From Liolophura sinensis (Eukaryota > Mollusca > Polyplacophora > Chitonida > Chitonidae), in assembly GCF_032854445.1 (NCBI RefSeq), contig NC_088304.1, positions 17,397,850 through 17,461,849 on the forward strand: DNA of 64,000 nt, given 5' to 3'. A program made the translations under genes and the position numbers. A model generated the notes under the pieces. The model did no database searches, had not been told where the DNA came from, and saw only the letters and a list, made by a program, of their open reading frames with translations. Shown here one piece after another: positions 13,220 to 25,000 of the stretch (its first letter is position 1; every line of letters starts with the position of its first letter).

Positions 13220-15820
13220 CGCCTCCTTCCACCTATATATCCTCATTTGCACCTGGCCTTGCGAAATCATACACAAGCAGGAAGTCTAAAATGAGCAGTG
13301 TAGAGAGATACAGAAAAAAGAATACTTGCACAGACCTGTACACTGTTTGCACCATCCTTGTCCATGTACATGATATGTATGAAGTTACAATAATGTGACA
13401 CCATTATAGGGGTCATTATTGCAAATGATGGTTATATCTTGTTGAAAGAAAAGGTAAAACTGGTAGGCTGCATTAAACACGGCTTCCGCATGTTCACGTA
13501 GAACTTAGTAACTAAGTAACGATTGTTTTTTAATAAAATTTTGTTCATATTTGAGTCTTTTTATTTTCACCAACCATGGGGAGTTCTTCCATATATAATA
13601 TTGCTAGTATAACACATATTCCAAATTATGTCATTCGAGGTTTGTATGAGTGAAACTCTAGAAATGGACAATATATATGTGTCCCCCTAGCATTGGCCTG
13701 AAACTACATGGCGGTAATGCACGCATAAATTTGTGAGCTCGCAGCAGACTCTCGTGGCTCGCTTTAGACATATAAATACATATTTCATATTAGTACCTCA
13801 GTAGGCCTATTAAGCGGCTACATGACAAGGGGTACAGTACAAGGCTAAATCGGTGTAGTACTTCTGTTGGAAACACCTTTTATAACCTCAGTAGCTTGCG
13901 ATATACAATAACCATGAATTTAATGCCGTGCATGTATTGTTATATGTGAAAGTTTTGCTGCAATGTAAGTTCATTCCCTGCAGGGGTTTACATATTAACG
14001 CGCTCTCTCTTTTTCGGCACTCCCAGTAGTGTGTGTGTGTGCGGAGGTGGGAGATATTCTGCCAGAACCACTTTTGATCCTACCATATAAAAAAGTACAC
14101 CACAGTGAATATCCGGTGCTTTCCTGACAATTTATCAGAATCGGATTTTGGAACATTTCATATAATTTCTTCGTACAAATTATACTGTACTGTAATTTTA
14201 CGGGTCAAAATTTTTAACCTCGGGAAGAGCGATCGTGTCGTTATTAAAAATTGTTATATCTGAAAGGAGCTGGTATATGATAAAGCTGGGGATCGGTCCA
14301 AGCACAAGAGACTGTGCACCTCAAGAAGAAAAAAAGACTACAGAATTGATAGGCAGACGTAGACACTTGCGTAAGGCAACTTAACTCTGTTTTCAGTTCT
14401 GTTTTTCTCTGCTTTTCCTGTTACATGACAAACGTGAAATTTATGGATCTTGCCAAGCATGTACTGAAGCGAATCTTATATCCGTGTTAGAGATGTATAT
14501 ACATGTATGGGTCATTAAAATAAAGTTTATGTTTTACACATGAAGACAAACCTTAACCAAAACGAAACTTTGACAGCATGCAAAAATAGAGACACGTGAA
14601 TGTTTCAGTACAAATATTTTTTCTGGTTTAAGGCAAAGAACACACCATCATGAAGTACATGTCAGATGAATATTATGTTATTATAGCACAATAATATTGT
14701 GTCTGTATTTGTGTATGCATGCTTGCTTGGGGTTTAAAGCGCAATATTGTGCAATATTTAACACAATATCCTGTCAGTGTAATAGATTCGTTATGATGAA
14801 CTAATAAACATTGTGTGCTATATTTAGCAGAATAATCTGCTGCAATAACAGAATACATTCCCGCATCACTCAGGTCAGAGATTTTCTCATAAATTCAAAA
14901 GATTATTGTTTGGGAGTAACTTTTACAGGCACTTCCACCAAATTTTATTCTTTTGATTCGGAAATTTAAAGAAATGTGTTGAGATTTTGAAATTTGCAAT
15001 TTTTTTTTATCGCACCTCTCTGAGGCCAGTTATCAACCTTACCATACCAGGTCCTTTTGTAATTTACAAAAAGGAGCTTAGCATTCACACGGAGTGAAAA
15101 ACCTGTAGTGTTCAAGGCCATTTATTCGCACGCTTAACTCAGTGCAGTACTTGCCCTAGTTTACGGCATATTTTTTTGCAAGGCGTCCCGTAATTTACTA
15201 AGCAAATGTACGTAGGTGGTTACTCTGGTCCATGTATAATTAACATTGATCCTTGCTCAATATCGATGTGCCATTTGAAGAAACATTTTTGCAACTAACA
15301 ATTTACTGCGTATATCGACTGTATTTGTGCATGAAGTATGGAAGCTATGTAACAATAGATAAATTTGTGCCAAAATGTGTATTACTTGCTACAGTTACCG
15401 CCTTAGGTTGAGGTGTTCAGGCTAGATGTTTACTCAGTCGAGGCCGTCTTTTGTCGCGAGTGACCAAAGTGACAAAAGTGACAAGACTCGGGTGATCGTC
15501 TGGCTTGGACACCGACACCAAAAGTGGGAACTGACTTACACAGTGGTTTTATTGTTTGACAAGAGTCAAGTGTGGGACAAATTTTTCTGAATGTTAAAAT
15601 TCAACTTAATTAATCTGTATGCGACGCACATGTATAGGCTTGTAAAACTATGTATTTCACGATGTATTAGCGATATTGATGTAGTCTTTTACGAAACTGT
15701 TAAGATGTTATCCATTACACATGTTGTGCCGTTACAAACTACATAGGTTTACGTCGTATTATCGTTTATGTTCGCATTAACCAATTTTGTAAGTTTTTCG
15801 AACAGACTTTTAAGGCACCC
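13220..15820. other. Intergenic region upstream of the RNF34-like gene; no gene seen
   Basis: No open frame longer than about 60 codons and no recognisable exon. At about 14627 a stretch beginning TTTAAGGCAAAGAA resembles the left terminus of the transposon at 17911; no matching right end was found. Confidence 0.5.
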
Positions 15821-15822
15821 AA

Positions 15823-16082
15823 TAATTTATTTATTTATTTATTTGATTGGTGTTTTATGCCGTACTCAAGAATGTTTCACTTATACGACGGTGGCCAGCA
15901 TTATGGTGGGAGGAAACCATGTAGAGCCCGGGAAAACCCACAACCATCCGCAGATTGCCGACAGACCTTCCCACGTATATTGCCTACGGCCGGAGAGGAA
16001 ACCAGCATCAGTTGGACTTGCGCTCACATCGACCGCATTGGCGAGAGGCTCCTGGGTTATTATGATGCGCTAGCGCGCTAAC
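15823..16082 (-). mobile_element. Nearly full-length SINE, head slightly truncated
   Basis: A (TTTA)n tail at the left is followed by the conserved body and tRNA-like region, ending at GCGCTAGCGCGCTAAC. The last bases of the tRNA head are missing. Two overlapping plus-strand frames (101 and 74 codons) read through the SINE and are not genes. Confidence 0.88.
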
Positions 16083-16320
16083 TTTAATAGATATTGTTTG
16101 ATTATTGCAATTAACAAAAATGCTTGAAAAAATAGACCCAGTAGTTTGTAAAATTTAATCCATTATACTGAAAATGGAAATATGTTTATCTTTAATTGCT
16201 TTAAATAGTTGGTGGTGTCGCCGAAAATCATCAGTACCGAGAAAAGATGGTATGATGGTATGCATGATGATGGCCTCACCCGATTACCCGATGATTACAA
16301 TGTATGCACGACAACTCTTG

Positions 16321-16891
16321 TTAAAGGAGAAGAAAACTTTAAAAATGACACTATAGGCTGAAAAGAGCACATTTTTTTCTATCTGGTGGTGCCGGCTGCA
16401 AACTTTTGCGATTTTTCGTCGCCATACACGTGAAGCCTGAAAACGGCAAAGCTGACATAAATCGGTGAGTCCATCACGTCCTCCATCTTTAACACCCTGT
16501 AATTTATGCTGGGGGTTCTCTCAGCCAATAAGAGTCGTTAAAATTGCCGGCTTGTTCGTGTAAATTCGGAACCTACATCCAACATTCCGGTTTCCCGATC
16601 AAGCGGAAATTGAACTGTACTGTTCGCTACCTTCTGGGAAGAGGAGTTCTACCGGAAATATACGAACTGCACTTCGGCGGTTTCCGACGGGAATTCTCCT
16701 CGTAACACAGAAGATTTCAGGACTAGTTCTTAGGCAAAATGGAGTCGCCCACAGCGGATTTTGGCGCTGACTTCATTTATAATTTATCATCTTGAGGTAC
16801 ATGTTTTATTTTTTTATGGCATGCACCTGCGAGGAAATGCATACACTTTTCAATGGTATTTGTTTGATTCCTATATTTTCTTCTCCTTTAA
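16321..16891 (+). mobile_element. Non-autonomous TTAA-bounded DNA transposon, copy A
   Basis: The left end reads TTAA then AGGAGAAGAAAA; the right end reads TTTTCTTCTCCT then TTAA, a 12-bp terminal inverted repeat bracketed by TTAA. The whole ~570-bp body recurs in reverse orientation at 52978-53551. TTAA targets suggest the piggyBac superfamily, but a TA target with longer termini fits equally well. It carries no transposase frame, so it is a MITE-type element. Confidence 0.85.
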
Positions 16892-17049
16892 AGCCAAAGA
16901 ATTATACAATACATGGCTATACATGCCTATAGGAGAATATGTAGGCGAATCATCATGTTATACTATTCCTACAACAGAGTCGTTTTCCCATTCGTTATCA
17001 GTTCTGCCGTATAGAAATATAGAATAGTACCATCATACAGTTTTTAAAT

Positions 17050-17270
17050 ATGATACTATACCACGGCGGCTAGCATTATGGTGGGGGGGGGGGGGGAGCC
17101 GGGCAGCGCCCGGGGGAAACCCACGACCATCCACAGGTTGCTGACAGACCTTCCCACTCACGGCCAGAAAGGAAGCTAGCATGAGCTGGACTTGAGCTGA
17201 CACAGCGTCCGCATAGGTGACAGGCTCATGGGTCATTACGCTGCGCTAGCGCGCTAACCAACTGAGCCTC
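17050..17270 (-). mobile_element. SINE copy lacking its 3' end
   Basis: Carries CATTATGGTGG, a long G run at about 17082-17097, the GGGGGAAACCCACGACCATCC block and the tRNA-like head through CTAACCAACTGAGCC at the right. The tail side beyond the GATACTATACCACGG region is absent. Confidence 0.87.
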
Positions 17271-17910
17271 CAGCTAATTTGAATTGTTTAAATGATTATA
17301 CTGAACATTTTGCTGTACATATAATTATAAGTATCATACAGTTCATACGTTATAGATGCACTATTATGTTGTTCTCTGTATTTTCCAATAGTGTATACAC
17401 TGTTACTTGTGCATTACACTTGAAGCAGCCCTCATCTAACATAACTTAATTGTCAAATAGGACAAAATAAATGTAATCTTTGCCTCCCTGAGCAAAGCTT
17501 TTTAACGACAATGGGCAAATGCACAATCCCGCCCCCAAGGTAATGCTGTCTTCCGCTCACACAACTTGTTAAGTGAATGGGCCATGTAGAGAGATGGGAA
17601 GTCCAAAATTTCAAGAACTGACCAACTACTCCACTGAGAATGACTTTTAGGGTTGTTTGATGTCGCTAAAACCAATTTTTATTAAAATGTAGGAATCTGT
17701 AGATAAGCCCAGTCCCAAAGACACGTTGTTGTTTTAATTTCCAACGCAGGAATATGTTGTGAACTGGAGGCCTAAAGCAGACTAAACATCCCAAAAATTC
17801 CATTGGTTAGTTCAGATAATTTTAGTTTCGAATTCTTCTGAGAAGTATAAACGGCATAATAGGTGTGAAATGATTTTTGCAACTTTTGACAGGAAACTGG
17901 ATTATCTTAC

Positions 17911-18350
17911 TTAAAGGCAAAGAAAACACTAACATTAACTATGTATGTCAGAAAAAAGACCATTAAACAATGTCGGTAAAAATAGTTTGGTTTAATTTCT
18001 TCAACCCAATAAAATGCATTTGGGAGTTTGGATTCTAATCTGGCCTTTTCTGACAATATTGGGGCCAGTGACATCACATCATGTTTTTACTACTAACACA
18101 TATACATGTAAATTTCATCATTAAAAATCTATAAAAATATAGATTTACGAATACACTCAAGGAAACATATGTATGTGACGTCACTGATACCCTCTGGGTC
18201 ACTAGAGACCACTGCAGAATTTGATGTTTCAAAACCGTTTCACTCTGCTGAAAAAAAAATTTTTAAATATTTATTGAACTATTTTCTTGCTCAGTGTTTA
18301 AAGGTCTTTTATCTGATACATACCTAATTTTAGTGTTTGTATTCTGAAGT
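17911..18350. mobile_element. Second TTAA-type MITE with ~45-bp inverted termini
   Basis: The left end TTAAAGGCAAAGAAAACACT continues to GTCAGAAAAAAGACC. The right end (about 18302-18348) contains AGGTCTTTTATCTGA and TTTTAGTGTTTGTATTCT, an imperfect inverted copy. The last few right-hand bases have diverged, so the exact edge is uncertain. The first 17 bases resemble those of the element at 16321. No coding capacity. Confidence 0.6.
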
Positions 18351-18545
18351 CATTACAGTACAAAACAACTTTTTTTCAACACGGTATGTGCTGTAAAGGT
18401 AGTTCACTTACATCATATTAATATTAATATTAATAGAAGGAAACCTGACTAGCACTTATACTTACATATACAAGTACAATTGAGTCAAAAGCCGGTTTCA
18501 TCCACGGCGGTTCATCCAGGTATTGAAACAAACTGTTTTGTTACA

Positions 18546-18765
18546 TTTAATTATTTATTTGATTGGAGTTTTATGCTGTAATTAACAATATTTCCCTTAA
18601 AAAATGCTGGCGGCCAGCATACTGCTAGGAGGAAACCGACAAACATCTGCAGGTTGCTGGCTGACCGTCAGAAATATGACTGGAGAGGAAGCCTGTTGAG
18701 CAGGACTTGAACTGACAAAGATCATATTGCAACATCAGAAACATCTGGGTCACTTAATGTGCCAA
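18546..18765 (-). mobile_element. Old, diverged SINE copy
   Basis: Recognisable by the tail (TTATTTATTTGATTGG), GGCCAGCATACTGCTAGGAGG, ATCTGCAGGTTGCTGG and CAGGACTTGAACTGACA, with many substitutions and gaps. Confidence 0.7.
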
Positions 18766-18944
18766 GAAGCCATGGAGAAAGTGGAAGACAAAGTTTTATG
18801 AAAACAGCAGGAGAATTAACAACTTTATGTCACAGTCAGGATGATGACAACAATAACAAAACAAGTCCATGTGAAAATTAAATCAACAAGAAATAATTTT
18901 CACACAGCAAGACAACAACACCAAAAAAAACAATCATATAAATG

Positions 18945-21060
18945 TGTATTCCATGTTTGTGTGTGAATGTTCTACCACAATGTTTGCATGTGAATGTTTC
19001 AACACAATGTTTGCAAGTGAATGATCACAATGTTTGTGGGTGAATGTTCCATCACAATGTTTGCGTGTAAATGTTCCACCACAATGTTTGTGTGAATGTT
19101 CCACCACAATGTTTGCGTGTGAATGTTCCATCACAATGTATGTGTGTGAATGTTCCACCAAAATGTTTGTGTGTGAATGTTCCACCACAATGTTTGCGTG
19201 TGAATGTTCCACCACAATGTTTGCATGTGGATGTTCCACCACAATGTTTGCGTGTGAATGGTCCACCACAATGTTTGCATGTGAATGTTCCACCACAATG
19301 TTTTTGTGGGATTGGTCTACCACAATGTTTGTGTGGGAATGTTCCACCACAATGTTTGTGTGTGAGTGTTCCACCACAATGTTTGCATGTGAATGTTCCA
19401 CCACAATGTTTGCGTGTGAATGTTCCACCACAATGTTTGTGTATGAATGTTCCACCACAATGTTTGTGTGTAAATGTTCCAACACAATGTTTGTGGGTGA
19501 ATGTTCCATCAAAATGTTTGAGTGTGAATGTTCCACCACAATGTTTGCGTGTGAATGTTCCACCACAATATTTGTGTATGAATGTTCCACCACAAGGTTT
19601 GTGTGTGAATGTTCCACCACAATGTTTGTGGGTGAATGTTCCATCACAATGTTTGTGTGAATGTTCCACCACAATATTTGCATGTGAATGTTCCACCACA
19701 ATGTTTGCATGTGAATGTTCCACCACAATGTTTGGGTGTGAATGTTCCACCACAATGTTTGCATGTGAATGTTCCACCACAATGTTTGCGTGTGAATGTT
19801 CCACCACAATGTTTGCATGTGAATGTTCCAACACAATGTTTGCATGTAAAGGTTCCACCACAATGTTTGTGGGTGAATGTTCCACCACAATGTTTGCGTG
19901 TAAATGTTCCACCACAATGTTTGTGTGGGAATGTTCTACCACAATGTTTGTTTGGGAATGTTTCACTACAATGTATGTGTTGAATGTTCCACCACAATGT
20001 TTGTTTGGGAATGTTTCACTACAATGTATGTGTTGAATGTTCCACCACAATGTTTGTATGTGAATGTTCCACCACAATGTTTGTGTGGGAATGTTCCACC
20101 ACAATGTTTGCATGTGAATGTTCCACCACAATGTTTGCGTGTGAATGTTCCACCACAATATTTGCGTATGAATGTTCCACCACAATGTTTGTGTGTGAAT
20201 GTTCCACCACAATGTTTGTGGGTGAATGTTCCATCACAATGTTTGTGTGAATGTTCCACCACAATATTTGCATGTGAATGTTCCACCACAATGTTTGCGT
20301 GTGAATGTTCCACCACAATGTTTGCGTGTGAATGTTCCACCACAATGTTTGGATGTGAATGTTCCACCACAATGTTTGCGTGTGAATGTTCCACCACAAT
20401 GTTTGCATGTGAATGTTCCACCACAATGTTTGCATGTAAAGGTTCCACCACAATGTTTGTGTGTGAATGTTCCACCACAATGTTTGCGTGTAAATGTTCC
20501 ACCACAATGTTTGTGTGGGAATGTTCTACCACAATGTTTGTTTGGGAATGTTTCACTACAATGTATGTGTTGAATGTTCCACCACAATGTATGTGTTGAA
20601 TGTTCCACCACAATGTTTGTATGTGAATGTTCCACCACAATGTTTGCGTGTGAATGTTCCACCACAATGTTTACATGTGAATGTTCCACCACAATGTTTG
20701 CGTGTGAATGTTCCACCACAATGTTTGCGTATGAATGTTCCACCACAATGTTTGCATGTGAGTGTTCCAACACAATGTTTGCATGTAAATGTTCCACCAC
20801 AATGTTTGTGGGTGAATGTTCCATCTCAATGTTTGCGTGTGAATCTTCCACCGCATCATTTGCATGTGAATGTTCTACCACAATGTTTGTGTGTGAATGT
20901 TCTACCACAATGTTTGCATTTGAATATTGTACCACAATGTTTGTGTGCGAGTGTTCTAACACAATTTTTGAGTGTGAATATTCTACCACAATGTTTGCGT
21001 TTGAATATTGTACCACAATGTTTGTGTGTGAGTGTTCTACCACAATGTTTTTGTGTCTAC
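18945..21060. repeat. 27-bp tandem array with higher-order duplication
   Basis: About 78 copies of a 27-bp unit (core GTTCCACCACAATGTTTGC plus ATGTGAAT). The period is a multiple of three and lacks stops in several frames, so frames up to 386 codons open on both strands. A block of about 590 bp is duplicated: the frames at 19636-19983 and 20226-20573 are near-identical. It lies between the C11orf54 3' end and the RNF34-like promoter. Units degenerate towards 21000. Confidence 0.95.
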
Positions 21061-21069
21061 ATGTCATCA

Positions 21070-22070
21070 TGTGCCCTAACTACAGACACAAAAATATCTT
21101 ACACAGGACTTCCACAAAATCTTAAGTAGACGCCCATACGATGTATGCAGATGCCAAAATCCAGATGATGGTTAATTTATACGCCCAACAAATAATCTGT
21201 CAATTTTAACTAAATGTCTGTTGCTAGAATATGTTATGCTAACATAATCCTGCGTCATATTCTATGAAATACCCTGTAGTCTAATATAATCTGGATGCTG
21301 AATTAATAGAATATGTATGTATGTATATATGTATGGGTTTTATGTCGTACTTAACAACTTTTAATCATGTTGTAAGCAATTATCTTGCCACAATTTTGAA
21401 AAACAAAAAAGAGGCATTTGATTTCTCCTGAATGTTGACATAAGAATGACTATAAGCTATAAATACATCACTGACAAAGTGCTTTTCAATTAACCTCTCA
21501 CCTTTTTCTCCTGATAAAAATTCTTAAAAATAATCTCTGATGCATGTTTTTATAATTATTCAGCAAAAAACACTACATATCATTAAAGCTCCATGTACCT
21601 CTTACAGACTAGTTTCAGTTTCAGCTTTGGCTGTTTCAGCTTTGGCTGTTTCAGTTTTGACACACATTGACTGATTCAGAAATACATATAAATAATTTAC
21701 CTCCATTAATACTCTGTATAATATTCTACACATGTATAACTTTCAGCTGTCTTTGAACATATATACTTTGAACAACCTGGTAAAATACCATATTATATAA
21801 ACATAACTGTCAATGACATAATCATACATTCAGTCAACTACTATTCAATAAAATAACATTCAATTAAAAATATTAAAATATACTGAAAATTAATTAAAAT
21901 GATATTGTTATAAACAGTATTTTGTGTGTATGTTTTGTGTATACTAGGATTTTAGTTTGCTTACAATGCATTCTAAAATAAATCAAGGCACAAGGCTTAA
22001 TCTCTGCATAAAAGTTTAAAAAGGCTGTCAAAGTTCACTGTTTTTAATGACGCACCAGCGTTTCATCAGT
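21070..22070. other. Downstream flank of the C11orf54 gene; no gene seen
   Basis: AT-rich. A fragment at about 21318-21375 (GGTTTTATGTCGTACTTAAC) resembles the left end of the SINE-like retroposon at 58321. Minus-strand ATTAAA at 22048-22043 could be a poly(A) signal for the C11orf54 gene, but it lies only about 30 bases past the stop. Confidence 0.4.
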
Positions 22071-22074
22071 CTCA

Positions 22075-25000
22075 TCAGTCTCTACCTATCATGTGAGTCT
22101 CTAAAGGTTTATCAATCCTGAACATGTATTCTGCTATGTTAAAATAACCCCTGTATTCCACCTCGTTAGGCGTTGTGTCATAATGATAATGGCCGCCCTC
22201 ACCATGGTCACTATAACAGTGAAAATGTTCCATTCTCAGATCCAGATCCTGTCAATGAGAAAGAAAGAAAAACTATTTCCAACACAGGATTGAATCCAAC
22301 ATTTTGTCCTTTTTTTGACCATAGGAGGGAGCTGAATCATCCAAAATGAAGCGAAAGTCTTTCTGTCTTTGAGTTTTCATTCTATAAATTAGATTTGTTA
22401 ATGTTACAATTTCTTGTGAGTTGCCATTGATTTATCACATATCACACCTATTTAATACACTGCTGGAATTCAGCTATCAGTATATAGGCATCACATCCAT
22501 TCAGACACTGATTTCACCATGAATGGCATGAAACTGCCATCAATACCATCACCATCACTACCACGGCATCACATCCATTCACACTTTGATTTTACCATGA
22601 ATGCCATGAAACTACCATCAATACCATCACCATCACCACCACGGCATCACATCCATTCAGACAATGATTTCACCATGAATGGCATGAAACTACCATCAAT
22701 ACCATCACGATCACCACCATGGCATCACATCCATTCAGACAATGATTTCACCATGAATGGCATGAAACTACCATCAATACCATGGCATCACATCCATTCA
22801 CACACTGATTTCACCATGAATGCCATGAAACTACCATTAATACCATCACGATCACCACCATGGCATCACATCCATTCAGACACTGATTTCACCATGAATG
22901 CCATGAAACTACCATCAATACCATCACCATCACTACCATGGCATCACATCCATTCAGACACTGATTTCACCATGAATGCCATGAAACTACCATCAATACC
23001 ATCACTACCACGGCATCACATCCATTCACACACTGATTTCACCATGAATGCCATGAAACTACCGTCAACACCATCATCATCACTACCATGGCATCACATC
23101 CATTCAGACACTGATTTCACCATGAATGGCATGAAACTACCATCAACACCATCATCATCACTACCATGGCATCACATCCATTCAGACACTGATTTCACCA
23201 TGAATGCCATGAAACTACCATCAATACCATCACCATCACTATCATGGTATCACATCCATTCAGACAATGATTTCACCATGAATGCCATGAAACTACCATC
23301 AGTACCATCACCATCACTACCACGGCATCACGTCCATTCAGACAATGATTTCACCATGAATGCCATGAAACTACCATCAATACCATCACCATCACTATCA
23401 TGGCATCACATCCATTCAGACACTGATTTCACCATGAATGCCATGAAACTACCATCAATACCATCACTACCACGGCATCACATCCATTCACACACTGATT
23501 TCACCATGAATGCCATGAAACTACCATCAATACCATCACCATCACTACCACGGCATCACATCCATTCAGACACTGATTTCACCATGAATGGCATGAAACT
23601 GCCATCAATACCATCACCATCACTACCACGGCATCACATCCATTCACACTTTGATTTTACCATGAATGCCATGAAACTACCATCAATACCATCACCATCA
23701 CCACCACGGCATCACATCCATTCAGACAATGATTTCACCATGAATGCCATGAAACTACCATCAATACCATCACGATCACCACCATGGCATCACATCCATT
23801 CAGACAATGATTTCACCATGAATGGCATGAAACTACCATCAATACCATGGCATCACATCCATTCACACACTGATTTCACCATGAATGCCATGAAACTACC
23901 ATTAATACCATCACGATCACCACCATGGCATCACATCCATTCAGACACTGATTTCACCATGAATGCCATGAAACTACCATCAATACCATCACCATCACTA
24001 TCATGGTATCACATCCATTCAGACAATGATTTCACCATGAATGCCATGAAACTACCATCAGTACCATCACCATCACTACCACGGCATCACGTCCATTCAG
24101 ACAATGATTTCACCATGAATGCCATGAAACTACCATCAATACCATCACCATCACTATCATGGCATCACATCCATTCAGACACTGATTTCACCATGAATGC
24201 CATGAAACTACCATCAATACCATCACTACCACGGCATCACATCCATTCACACACTGATTTCACCATGAATGCCATGAAACTACCATCAATACCATCACCA
24301 TCACTACCACGGCATCACATCCATTCACACACTGATTTCACCATGAATGCCATGAAACTACCATCAATACCATCACCATCATTACCATGGCATCACATCC
24401 ATTCACACATTGATTTTACCAATGCCATGAAACTACCATTAATACCATCACCATCACTATCATGGCATCACATCCATTCGGACAATGAATTCACCATGAA
24501 TGCCACGAAACTACCATCAACCCCATCACCATCACTACCATGGCATCACATCCATTCAGACACTGATTTCACCATGAATACCATGAAACTACCATCAATA
24601 CCATCACCATCACTACCATGGCATCACATACATTCACACATTGATTTCACCATGAATGCCATGAAATTACCATCAATACCATCACCATCACTACCATGGC
24701 ATCACATCCATTCAGACAATGATTTCACCATGAATGCCATGAAACTACCATCAGTACCATCACCATCACTACCACGGCATCACGTCCATTCAGACAATGA
24801 TTTCACCATGAATGCCATGAAACTACCATCAATACCATCACTATCACTATCATGGCATCACATCCATTCAGACAATGATTTCACCATGAATGCCATGAAA
24901 CTACCATCAGTACCATCACCATCACTACCACGGCATCACGTCCATTCAGACAATGATTTCACCATGAATGCCATGAAACTACCATCAATACCATCACCAT

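Noticed and set aside
15768-16081. 101- and 74-codon plus-strand frames; similar frames at 29591-29869, 40571-40980 and 51237-51482
   Set aside because: They read through copies of the same SINE and share its translation.
18934-21129. Many frames of 115-386 codons on both strands
   Set aside because: They are all translations of one 27-bp tandem unit. The period divides by three, so openness is automatic, and both strands are open at once.
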